Source: Niveispirillum lacus
Lineage (GTDB): Bacteria > Pseudomonadota > Alphaproteobacteria > Azospirillales > Azospirillaceae
DNA length: 51,207 nt
Direction of reading: 5' to 3'
Assembly: GCF_002251795.1 (NCBI RefSeq)
Contig: NZ_NOXU01000014.1
Location: forward strand, 1 to 51,207
Positions 16,711-25,387 of this stretch are shown piece after piece. The number at the start of each line of letters is the position of its first letter. Within the stretch, counting starts at the first letter, position 1. Position numbers and translations under genes: made by a program. Below the pieces are notes generated by a model. It saw nothing but the letters and a program-made list of their open reading frames with translations. It did not search any database and was not told the DNA's origin.

Positions 16711-16945
16711 GTTTCTTCTCACCGCTTTTGTTCAATGACATCGCAAGAGCATCGCTCTCCGATATGTTGAAAAGGCGGATGGTCATCTCGATTCCTCGCT
16801 GTTAGTCGTTTCGGTTCGTCGCAATCGACTATTCAATCAAGCCTGCCAAATGCATCGCAACGATGACGCGAATTGGGCAAAATCGGGGCACCTCCATCAG
16901 GGTACCTAATTTGCGCTTTGCTTTCGTATGGGAAGCGACTTTGGC
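16711..16945. promoter_or_regulatory. Conserved promoter region of cassette copy 1
   Basis: Related base by base to 48232-48462. The strongest shared blocks are CTCACCGCTTTTGTTCAA, CGACTATTCA and, at 16876-16898, GGGCAAAATCGGGGCACCTCC. Similarity fades just after this last block in both copies, so it marks one edge of the duplicated unit. Confidence 0.55.
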
Positions 16946-17213
16946 GTGGATCACTGGGCGTCGCTCTCGGCTCCAAGATAGTGTGGGCTCCCGCGCGCTG
17001 TTGCCGTTCCCCGACCTTCGCATCACGCCGACCTGCCGGTTTCGATCCATTGGTCCGACGGTCTGGCTGCACCTGCGCCATTGTCCAAACTCGTCGGCTT
17101 TCCTCAGCCTTCTTGTTGCCGCCGGACCATTGACAGCCAACCCCTCGGCCCCGCCCAGTCCGGGCGGGGCAGCCAGCCCCCGCATCTCCTTTCCCCTTTT
17201 TTGCGTACAGCCC

Positions 17214-17277
17214 ATGGCGCGCAGCGCCATCCCCCGGTGCCGCAGGCGCCGGAACCTAGGAGGCGCGTTGCGCCTCC
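17214..17277. repeat. Multi-palindrome repeat, copy D
   Basis: Three palindromes in order: ATGGCGC-GCA-GCGCCAT (17214-17230), CCGGTGCC-GCA-GGCGCCGG (17234-17252, one mismatch), GGAGGCGC-GTT-GCGCCTCC (17259-17277). A fourth, weaker GCCG/CGGC pair follows at 17280-17300. Confidence 0.8.
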
Positions 17278-17433
17278 GTGCCGGGCCGCTCCGCGGCCGT
17301 GGTCGAGAGGTGTGTGGACGGGGGGGAGGGCGAACCTCTTCGTAGGAAGGGATCGGTAGCCAGCTGGCCATGGGGATCCCTGGGCCCGGCGCCCTGTCGA
17401 TGCCGGGACCATTCCAACGGAAGGAGCACGCTC

Positions 17434-17586
17434 ACGACCGACAATGCAGATTGCAACCCCGACGGTTCCCGCAGCGGCGCCAACGCCCAGCCTGCGAACG
17501 CTACGGGGACTGGCCGCCGCCGCTGGGCCCATGCAGGCTTGGCGCTGCTGACGACCGGTGCTGTGGTCGCCGTGGTTGGAAGGTAA
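17434..17586 (+). CDS. Possible 50-residue membrane peptide with ACG start
   Basis: The frame from 17434 reads TTDNADCNPDGSRSG, then a basic RRRW and a single hydrophobic helix AGLALLTTGAVVAVVG before TAA. AAGGAG stands seven bases upstream, ideal spacing, but the codon in start position is ACG, one change from ATG. Either initiation is at a non-standard codon or the start has mutated and this is a decayed gene. Base composition is coding-like. Low confidence. Confidence 0.3.
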   Translation, partial: TTDNADCNPDGSRSGANAQPANATGTGRRRWAHAGLALLTTGAVVAVVGR

Positions 17587-18012
17587 GCCTTGCCGTGTGC
17601 CGGCGGCTCGGTTTCGCGGTTGGCAGCGGCGCCGCTGAGCCCCCTACGCGTCGTCAGCCAGCGACGACACCAGGGCAAGGGTATCGACCATTTCGCGATC
17701 TCCACCTGGGCCTGATCTTGCAATCGCCCGAACCCCGACGGCAGCTCCGCGAAGGGGGTGCCATCCCTGTTCACTGAATTGGCTGCCATAGTAGGCATTA
17801 TGCGGCTTTATGACTGCCATCGCAGTCAATTTGTGCTTGGGCGACGAGGTGGCGCCTTCCTCCATAGGCCCCGGGTACACGGCGGGTTCGCCGGGTGGAG
17901 CTTTGCAGAAGACAAAAAACGCTCATTATAAATGAGCAAAATCAATAACTAGTAAAGTAGCGTACGGCCAATCAGCCTGTCTTGGAGGCGGGAGGGCGGA
18001 ACTCCCCATCAG
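17587..18012. other. 426-base intergenic space before the third AbiE system
   Basis: No gene that I can support. A minus-strand frame at 17644-17880 is open but lacks any recognisable motif. The right part (17910-17965) is AT-rich and carries the GCTCATT/AATGAGC palindrome listed next. Confidence 0.4.
17922..17938. promoter_or_regulatory. AbiEi-type operator, downstream copy
   Basis: GCTCATT-ATA-AATGAGC, perfect seven-base arms. The same word plus its flank (GCAAAATC, then ACTAGTAAAG) recurs in relaxed form at 19813-19850 on the other side of the AbiE genes, so the cassette is bracketed by imperfect direct repeats of about 40 bases. Confidence 0.5.
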
Positions 18013-18922
18013 CTACACGCCGAGGACAGCTGCTAGGCGCGCTCGCTGCTCGGCATGTTTAGCGGGATTCTCACGCTGGAGCCGCGCGAGGTTGACGAGC
18101 TTCCAGCGCACGGCGGGCAGGGCCGCTGCCTGGGGCAAGCCGATCAGTTCGAACTCCGGCGCGGCATCATGGAGGCCGAGGAGGAAGCGTCCGACCCGTT
18201 CGTCCAGGCGGGCGCCGATGTCGGTGACCAGCCGGGTGCGGGCCTCGATCAGGTCGCTGATCGGTACCGGCCGGCGCGTCATGCCCTCGAACTCCCTGGC
18301 GTAGGTCTCGCCAAGCGGCTTCGGCGTCGGCATGAGCAGTTCGTGGAGCGGGCGCGGGGAGCTCGCTGCGTAGACGAGGAACGTGCGGAAGAGGGCGTCG
18401 GTCAGCCCTTCGTTCTCGTAGAGGAGCTTCACGTCGTAGAGGTCGCGGGGATGCTGCCGATCAAGGGCGGCATGGATCTTCCCGCCGAACAGATCCTCGA
18501 ACGCGACGATCGGCATCTCGGCGAAGCCGTACGCGTCGCATGACGCTCCGCCTCGCCGGGTCGTTCACGACGCCGCGCGTGACGGGCGAGGTCTCGATCT
18601 TCACCTCCGCGCCGGCTTGGCGCACGAGGACGCGGGTTTCGCCGTCGCCGCCGCCTGCGACCCGATGGGCACGCGTGTTCGGCAGCGCGGCTTCGATCCG
18701 GGCCGCGATACGGTCGAGCGCGGCGTCGATGTCGGCGAGGCTCTCGGCGCGCTCCTTCACCGGCAGGTAGGTCAGGTCGATGTCGACCGACAGGCGCGGC
18801 AGGTCGCGGTAGAAGAGGTTGATGGCCGTGCCGCCCTTCAGCGCGAAGCAGGCCTCTTCGCCGACGAAGGGCAGGGCCTGGACGAGGAGGCGCACCTGCC
18901 GGGAATAGGCCTCAGCTACCAT
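18013..18922 (-). pseudogene. abiEii: AbiEii nucleotidyltransferase toxin, frameshifted
   Basis: The first 128 codons from the ATG at 18922 read an AbiEii toxin: EACFALKGGTAINLFYRD, SVDIDLTYLPV (metal-binding DxD) and AEVKIETSPVTRGVV. Near 18535-18545 the sense shifts by one base into another frame that continues DAYGFAEMPIVAFEDLFGGK, DRQHPRDLYDVKLLYENEG and ends LAAVLGV. The two parts together make a normal AbiEii of about 300 residues, so a single-base indel has split it. The start overlaps abiEi by 11 bases. Either this toxin is dead in this strain, or the reading has an error; nothing else in the sequence looks decayed. Confidence 0.8.
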
Positions 18923-19751
18923 GGCGCGCTTCCCGTGCCTGGATGAGGAGGTCCGGAGGGACGGTGATCCGCCATGTCGGGTGGAGCCTGCCGTCCTTGA
19001 CCAGGCTGCGGTCTCCTCTGCCGAGATCAACGCGGACCCGGTCGACATGCTTCAGCCAGGCATGGCCGTGCCGCTCGGCGAAGACGAAGAACAGGCGCTT
19101 CGCCTTTACCGAACCGCACGCCTCCAGGACGGCGGAGAGCCGTCGTGGCCGCAACGCGGCCAAGCCTTCGAAGACGCGGTCGAGCGTGGTGAAGCTCTCT
19201 CCGTCGGGTAGCTCATCGAGCGCCTCGAGGATGGCGCGTTCGGGTTCGGAGAGGCGCAGGGGGCGCTTCCACCAGGGCGGTGGACGCTCGGTCTCTATGT
19301 CGTCTGCATTGTCCGGGGACAGGCCGACCGGGTTGGCGCCGAAGGCGCGCGTCGCGTGGAATAGGAGGGGTTCGTCGGTGGGAAGCCTCCGGAGCCAGCC
19401 AGGAACATGGGGTCCGTAGAGATGAACCGGGAGCGGACCGAAGGCCAAGTCGTGGGCGTGTCCCTTCTCACGCAAAGCCGTAATGCCCCCGACATGCAGG
19501 GGATAGCCCATGAGGGCCTGCGAGGCGCGGACGACCTCGCGCCAGTCAGCTGGCATCGCAGGCGCGGCCGACGGTGCCTCCGGCCGTTGGTACAGGCCGT
19601 GCGCCACGTGGTTCAGCCAGCCGGCCTTGACGTACTGGGCGAGCGAGGAGCGCAGTACGCCGTGGGCCGTCAGCCAGCGGCTGTCGACGTACGACCCTGG
19701 CGGCAGGGTTTCTAGCAGGCCCTTTAGGGATATCGATTTTTGCTCACTCAT
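18912..19751 (-). CDS. abiEi: AbiEi-family antitoxin and repressor
   Basis: 279 residues from the ATG at 19751 (MSEQKSISLKGLLETL). The N-terminal winged helix (GSYVDSRWLTAHGVLRSSLAQYVKAGWL, then HGLYQRP) and the following PLHVGGITALREKGHAHDLAFG and LRLSEPERAILEALDELPDGESF segments match the AbiEi_3 type antitoxin. In characterised AbiE systems this protein represses the operon by binding two inverted repeats. Here two such repeats overlap the start codon and lie 55 bases upstream. A longer frame upstream of 19751 would read through these sites and is less likely. Confidence 0.85.
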   Translation of the reverse strand: MSEQKSISLKGLLETLPPGSYVDSRWLTAHGVLRSSLAQYVKAGWLNHVAHGLYQRPEAPSAAPAMPADWREVVRASQALMGYPLHVGGITALREKGHAHDLAFGPLPVHLYGPHVPGWLRRLPTDEPLLFHATRAFGANPVGLSPDNADDIETERPPPWWKRPLRLSEPERAILEALDELPDGESFTTLDRVFEGLAALRPRRLSAVLEACGSVKAKRLFFVFAERHGHAWLKHVDRVRVDLGRGDRSLVKDGRLHPTWRITVPPDLLIQAREARHGS

Positions 19752-19759
19752 GATGAGCA
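19741..19759. promoter_or_regulatory. AbiEi operator over the start codon
   Basis: TGCTCA, seven bases, TGAGCA; the abiEi ATG lies inside it. The arms match the sites at 17922-17938 and 19813-19831. Confidence 0.6.
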
Positions 19760-19812
19760 ATATAGTGCTTTTGTAAGGCAATGGCGAGTGTAGCTTTATA
19801 GAATTGAGAAAA

Positions 19813-19831
19813 TGCTCATTTATGGTTAGCA
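19813..19831. promoter_or_regulatory. AbiEi operator, upstream copy
   Basis: TGCTCA...TTAGCA, an imperfect version of the same inverted repeat, 72 bases centre to centre from the one at the start codon. Two spaced inverted repeats ahead of abiEi are the known arrangement for AbiEi autoregulation. Confidence 0.55.
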
Positions 19832-20077
19832 AAATCGGTGGCTGGTAAAGCACCTGGAGCGAGGGGTTCGGTTGGCTCGTTCATGAAGATGGCTGATTAT
19901 CACCGCATCTTCTACGGCGATTGGAAGGGATATTCGCCGCATGGCGCTTAGGCACGGCTTGATATCGCCACTTCCAGGCGGGACCCTCGGGGAGGGCGAC
20001 TGCCCCCGAATGCCGGTGCCCAGAGGGGCGCCGCCGGCCAGCCCGAATTTCCCCCTTGCGTGCACCTCTCGATCCAC

Positions 20078-20170
20078 GATGGCGCCAAGGCGCCATCGCA
20101 CACCCGGCGCCGCAGGCGCCGGCTCCCCCGGAGGCGCCTTGGCGCCTCCTATAGGGCGCTTCCAGCGCCC
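20078..20170. repeat. Multi-palindrome repeat, copy B (most complete)
   Basis: Four palindromes in a row: GATGGCGCC-AA-GGCGCCATC (20078-20097), CCGGCGCC-GCA-GGCGCCGG (20104-20122), GGAGGCGCC-TT-GGCGCCTCC (20130-20149), GGGCGCT-TCC-AGCGCCC (20154-20170). It lies between the AbiE promoter and the end of the recombinase gene, in a gap without other features. Confidence 0.85.
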
Positions 20171-20244
20171 GAGCCCCCGAGAGGGTGCGGGGAAGGGGAA
20201 CCCGGCAGCCCCACCCCCACCTTTTCCCCGCCGTCTGCCTCTCG

Positions 20245-22623
20245 CTAAGCCGCCTCCCACACCTCGTTCAGCACCCTGGCCGCCATCGCCGCCTTGTCCC
20301 CCGGCAGGAACCGCCCGTAATGCTCCTGGACGGTCTCGGGCGAGTCCTGGATGGCGTAGCTGGCCTGCTCGTAGGAGCCCGTCTTCTTCAGGATGTGGGT
20401 GGCCAGCACGTCGCGGACATTGTGCGGCCCGTGCGGCAGCAGGCCCTTGATGGCGCCACGACCGGTGTACGGGTTGTAGATCCCGTAGCGCTGGATGGTC
20501 AGGCGCCAGGCCTCGTAGAAGGTGTTCTGGTCGTATTCGGCGCTGGCCGAGGTCTGCTTAGCCGTCTTCACGAAGAAGGTGCCGGGATCGGCGGCGTTTC
20601 CAAGCAGGAGCGGCCTGTCGCGTTCCAGGTAGCCGTCGATAAGGTCGTACAGGCCCTGGAGGTCCGGCAGGCGCAGGTGGAAGGCCTGCCCGCGGAAATA
20701 GGACGAGCCGGCGTTCTTGAAGGCCTCCATCGGGATGAACACCTCCCAACCGGCCTCGCGGCTGTTCCAGCGCAGCTCGCCCCGCCGGAGGTCGCTCAGC
20801 TGGCGGGCCGAGGAGGGCAGGGTGCCCTTGGGCCTGGCCAACAGCTGGCGGAGGTTCTTCTGCCGAACGCCGAGATGCAGGCCCAGGCGTATCATCAACA
20901 GGGCGCGTGTCGCTTCGGCCGCAGCCACTGGGTACCGCTCGGCGTTTGGCATTAGTCGGATGATCTCGTCGGCGATCTTCTTGTATTCCGTCAGCGGGCT
21001 GTCGGCCTCCAGCACCGGCAGGATCGGCTCGAAGGGGTCGCGGTGGACCTTGGCCACCCGCTTGACCTCCTTGCCCCGGCTGACAGCGTAGCGGTGGGCG
21101 GCCTGGCAGGCGCCGGTCCAGTCGGCCAATGCCCTGTCGATATCCTGCTGGGCCAGCAAGCCCGGGATTGGGCGCAGGCGTCGGCCCAGCGCCGGGTTCT
21201 GCCAAAGCCAGCCCGTCTCCGGCCGTGCGAGCGCGGCGGCGACGGAAAGGGCGTTGCTCTCCCAGGTCGTGAAGAAGCCGCGCCTGCGCTCTCGCCAGTC
21301 CACGTACCAGCCCCAGGCCTGCGGGAAGGCGAGGAGGGCCAGGCACAGGCATTCCTTGTCGGCGCCGAGCCCGGCGACCGGGCCGGCAGCCGGGGCGGCC
21401 ATGGCACCGAACAGCAGGCCCAGGTGCTCGACCTGCTGCAACGCCGCCTCCCGGCCCCATATGCCGGAACGCTGGTACCCGTAGGGTGTCAGCGTGGCCA
21501 TCTTGAAGGCGACCAGATCGGCCATCTCGCGGTCGAGATTCGGCGAGGCGAGCATGGCGGCGTCATTGGCATGGTTGTCCTGCCTCCTGGCTGCCTGACT
21601 TTTCCAGCGGGCGTCGACGACGGCCAAGGCTTCCGGCAGCCGCAGCGCGAAGGGGGTCCGCAGGGCTGCGGCCTGGTAGGCCCGATAGCTTGTGGAGCCG
21701 CGGATCACGACCTCGCGGACCCAGGCCAGGATTTCCTCCTGCTCCTTCGCCGGCCGGGTCGAGAAGTCGTCGGGCAGGTGCCAGGCCAACCGTCTGTGCT
21801 CGGCGTGGCTCAGACCCAGCACGTTGTTGCCTGTAACGGCGCGGGCAGGGTGGGGCAGGCGGCCCGAGAGATGCCCTGCGGGCAGGCGGTACCGACGCTC
21901 GATGGCGGCGAGGGCCTGCATGCTGCGGACGGTACGCGGGTACCGGATGCCTTTCCGCCAGTTCCTGACCGTGAAGACGTTGACCACGATGCCTGCGGTC
22001 GCCAGCGCCCGCTGGAGCATGGAGTTGTTGTCGCCGTGACGCCGCGCCTGCCGGTCCAGCTCCCGGTGGAAGTCCGCGAACGACCGGGTGTCCTCCCAAA
22101 GCGGGGTCGGGAACTCGACGAAGGGGGCCGGCAGGGGGCCGCGCCGCTTGGTCGTCGTGGCGGGGTCCTTGGGGCCCAGGATGGAAACGGTATCCTTCCT
22201 TTGCCGGCCAAGCTTCCGTGCGACGCGTTCGGCAGCGGACTGCGGTCGCGCGGTGTCGCTCTTCGCCGCGGATCGCTTTTTTGGCTTCCGCGCGGGTTTC
22301 GCCTTGGGCGCCGCCAACCTTCGCGACACCTTCCGGGCTGCCAGCTTCGGCTTGGCGCTGGCGGCGCGGGGGAGCTCGCGCACGATGGCGTCCAGAAGCG
22401 GCCTCAGGATGCCCTTGACGTTGAGCAGCGACGCGAGTGGGATACTGGTTGCCTCCGCGATCGCTTGGTAGTCGAAGCCGCTGCCGTTCCTGGCCGGCCA
22501 GCGCCTGTCTTTGGCCAAGCCGAGGAAATAGTCGCGCAGCGCCATGGCTTCGCGCGGGGGGAGGGCCGGTTCGATCCGGAGGCGGACATAGTCGGAGATG
22601 ACGCGGTGGAGGCGCAGGGACAT
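20245..22623 (-). CDS. Very large tyrosine recombinase
   Basis: 792 residues from the ATG at 22623, six bases after AGGAA; a start 30 codons earlier is possible. The C-terminal third is a tyrosine recombinase: the first arginine lies in LLMIRLGLHLGVRQKNL, the HxxR pair in HGPHNVRDVLATHILKK, and the tyrosine in ETVQEHYGRF. The N-terminal 450 residues contain a basic Lys/Ala-rich linker (KPARKPKKRSAAKS), an HTH-like region (AGIVVNVFTVRNWRKG) and a large helical part. It is twice the length of phage integrases. It follows a DUF3883 protein and VapBC on the same strand. Members usually mobilise islands; no att site is evident. Confidence 0.8.
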   Translation of the reverse strand: MSLRLHRVISDYVRLRIEPALPPREAMALRDYFLGLAKDRRWPARNGSGFDYQAIAEATSIPLASLLNVKGILRPLLDAIVRELPRAASAKPKLAARKVSRRLAAPKAKPARKPKKRSAAKSDTARPQSAAERVARKLGRQRKDTVSILGPKDPATTTKRRGPLPAPFVEFPTPLWEDTRSFADFHRELDRQARRHGDNNSMLQRALATAGIVVNVFTVRNWRKGIRYPRTVRSMQALAAIERRYRLPAGHLSGRLPHPARAVTGNNVLGLSHAEHRRLAWHLPDDFSTRPAKEQEEILAWVREVVIRGSTSYRAYQAAALRTPFALRLPEALAVVDARWKSQAARRQDNHANDAAMLASPNLDREMADLVAFKMATLTPYGYQRSGIWGREAALQQVEHLGLLFGAMAAPAAGPVAGLGADKECLCLALLAFPQAWGWYVDWRERRRGFFTTWESNALSVAAALARPETGWLWQNPALGRRLRPIPGLLAQQDIDRALADWTGACQAAHRYAVSRGKEVKRVAKVHRDPFEPILPVLEADSPLTEYKKIADEIIRLMPNAERYPVAAAEATRALLMIRLGLHLGVRQKNLRQLLARPKGTLPSSARQLSDLRRGELRWNSREAGWEVFIPMEAFKNAGSSYFRGQAFHLRLPDLQGLYDLIDGYLERDRPLLLGNAADPGTFFVKTAKQTSASAEYDQNTFYEAWRLTIQRYGIYNPYTGRGAIKGLLPHGPHNVRDVLATHILKKTGSYEQASYAIQDSPETVQEHYGRFLPGDKAAMAARVLNEVWEAA

Positions 22624-22749
22624 CTGGATTTCCTGGTTGGAAAACGGGGGCGCTTCCCTGCTCCCGGCACCCCCGGCGGGTCTGTAACCACCGTCATTGC
22701 ATAAAGAATTCATACCGATATCGAAACGATAAAATATTTGATTGGATCG
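22624..22749. promoter_or_regulatory. Promoter region of the recombinase gene
   Basis: AT-rich space with an inverted repeat AACGAT...ATCGTT (about 22721-22747) separated by an A/T-rich core, the likely control site for the recombinase. Confidence 0.4.
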
Positions 22750-23595
22750 TTACGAAAAGCTTGCCTGGAAGCTGGTCGCCACCAGGGAGACATGCGCCTC
22801 CAGCGGCGGGCGCAGCTCGAACGCCTGGGGCTCGCGGGCGAAGTTCCACAGGCGCAGCAGGAGCCACGCGTCCCGGCGCTCGTCGGCGACGGCCAGCTCG
22901 TTGCGGGTGACGTGGAAGGGCGTGCGTTCCCAGCCGTTGGTGGTCTTCACCTCGATGAGCCGGTCCCGCCCGTCGGGCTCGAAGCTTCGGATGTCGTATC
23001 CGGCCCCGTCGCCGTCGAGGTGGGAAACCCAGCGGATGCCGTTCGCCAGGTCGGTCCGCCCGGCGGAAAGCAGGGCGGCGTGCTCATGGGCCAGCACCCG
23101 CTCCTCGCCGGCCCGGCCCAGCGCGCGGTTGCGGGCGTCGCGCCCGGCCACGTCGTGCTTGCGGGCGACGGCGGCGATCCGGTCCAGTTCCCTGGGCGGG
23201 GGGGCGTTGCTCTGGGTCGGCGGGGGCTTGATTGACAGGATCGCGCCGCGTGCGGGGCTTGGCGTCGTGGACGTGGAAGGCGCGCCGGCCTGCGCGGCGG
23301 GGGCGAGCCAGCCCGGATGGCGTTCCAGCCAGCGCAGCACGGCGTGTTCAAGGGTAGCCTGGTAGTTGAACGCCGGCTTGTACCCAGGCATCCAGGCCTC
23401 GCCCATGCCCTGGAGCACCGCGCTGATGTTCCTGTGCTTGAACTCGATGGAAGTGCGCGGCCGGCCGGACAGCGCCTGGAGCCGCCGGTTGTGGTCGGCC
23501 TTGTTGTAGGGCCGTCCCACGACGTCGTCGGCCAGCATCGCGAAATAGTCCGCAACGATTGCGTCGTTCTCCTCGTCGGTCCAGTTATCGGCCAT
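22750..23595 (-). CDS. DUF3883-domain protein
   Basis: 281 residues. The N-terminal part (WTDEENDAIVADYFAML, GRPYNKADHNRRLQAL, SIEFKHRNISAVL) is a conserved helical segment often found ahead of nuclease-like domains. After a Pro/Ser-rich linker comes the DUF3883 domain: GRAGEERVLAHEHAALL, then GYDIRSFE and RLIEVKTTNG, which form the D...ExK pattern of restriction-like nucleases. The last part (FHVTRNELAVADERRDAWLLLRLWNF) also fits the family. DUF3883 occurs in defence systems and restriction-related proteins. It lies 33 bases after vapC and ahead of the recombinase. Confidence 0.78.
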   Translation of the reverse strand: MADNWTDEENDAIVADYFAMLADDVVGRPYNKADHNRRLQALSGRPRTSIEFKHRNISAVLQGMGEAWMPGYKPAFNYQATLEHAVLRWLERHPGWLAPAAQAGAPSTSTTPSPARGAILSIKPPPTQSNAPPPRELDRIAAVARKHDVAGRDARNRALGRAGEERVLAHEHAALLSAGRTDLANGIRWVSHLDGDGAGYDIRSFEPDGRDRLIEVKTTNGWERTPFHVTRNELAVADERRDAWLLLRLWNFAREPQAFELRPPLEAHVSLVATSFQASFS

Positions 23596-23628
23596 GGGCG
23601 GCCCCGGAGTGGTCGGCGGGGGCCTGGG

Positions 23629-24053
23629 TCATGCCATCAACCGCGTCGGCACGCCCAGCAGGGGACCGGCGCCGGCCAGCCGCTGGTCGAGCGTATGGAC
23701 GGTGGCGCCATGTTCCGAGGCCGTCGCGAGATGGAGGGCGTCGCCGGCACGGAGCCCGAGCGCATGCTGGTCGGCGAACTTCGCGGCAGCCCGGAAGTGC
23801 CCGCCCGTCACCGGGAGGACGGTGAAGCTCTCGGAGACCAGCCTGTTGAACATGGCCAGCGCCGCCGCGCGCTGTCCCAGGTCGATCTGTCCGGTCCGGA
23901 GCTTGATGGACAGGGCGGAGGACATCTCGGTGACTGTCCAGTCGCAGATGACGAGCAGCGCCGGGTCCTGGTCCGCGAGCCACCCCTGCACGCGCGGCGT
24001 CATAGCTTCGTTGGAAAGGGCGGCGACGATCAGGGACGTGTCGAGGTAGAGCA

Positions 24054-24054
<1 letters not shown>
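23629..24054 (-). CDS. vapC: VapC-type PIN-domain toxin
   Basis: 141 residues. The four acidic PIN residues are visible: LYLDTSLIV (first Asp), TEMSSAL (Glu), GDALHLATA (Asp) and HTLDQRL (last Asp). VapC enzymes cut tRNA or rRNA. Its ATG shares one base with the antitoxin stop codon. It is the standard second gene of a vapBC pair. Confidence 0.9.
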
Positions 24055-25035
<981 letters not shown>

Positions 25036-25209
25036 ATGGCCACAAATCCGCCCTCGGGCGATGGGCACCGGAACGGTGCCGTTCGGGACCGCTCGCAGTT
25101 CCAGCACCCCAACGGGCACTGGGTGAAGCGGGACACCGAGACCGGGCGTATCATGGACGTGAAGAGCGACGACAAGCCCTTCAAGGGCGTGCGCCGCGAA
25201 ACCGACTGA
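25036..25209 (+). CDS. Conserved small protein upstream of CBASS
   Basis: 57 residues from the ATG at 25036, behind a good CTGGAGG. It reads NPPSGDGHRNGAVRDRSQ, then HWVKRDTETGRIMDV and PFKGVRRE. I recall short proteins with this GDGHR.GAV..RSQ...W.KRD..TG.....K....PFKGVR outline from several bacteria, without an assigned function. It is hydrophilic and basic, lacks Cys and membrane segments, and lies 178 bases ahead of cap4, on the same strand. It may be part of the CBASS operon or an independent small gene. Confidence 0.7.
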   Translation: MATNPPSGDGHRNGAVRDRSQFQHPNGHWVKRDTETGRIMDVKSDDKPFKGVRRETD

Positions 25210-25387
25210 TGAGCGTGGAGGCCGTCGGCGCGCCGACGGCCTCCGGACCGAAGACCCGCAGCGTAATCGCCGAAGCTACCACAGCCGGCCCGCCACGACG
25301 GATCGGGAAGCGGAGCTTTTGTCTCTCTGACAGTTGATGCCGCTCCGTGCCCGGATGGCGACATCGTCATGCAATGGGGCGAAACTT

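Noticed and set aside
16829-17798. Two minus-strand frames of about 180 codons between cassette copy 1 and the AbiE system
   Set aside because: They cross a clear palindromic repeat and have low-complexity sequence without starts supported by ribosome binding sites.
21043-22704. 553-codon plus-strand frame opposite the recombinase
   Set aside because: Low-complexity Gly/Arg/Pro content; the minus strand has the recombinase catalytic residues.
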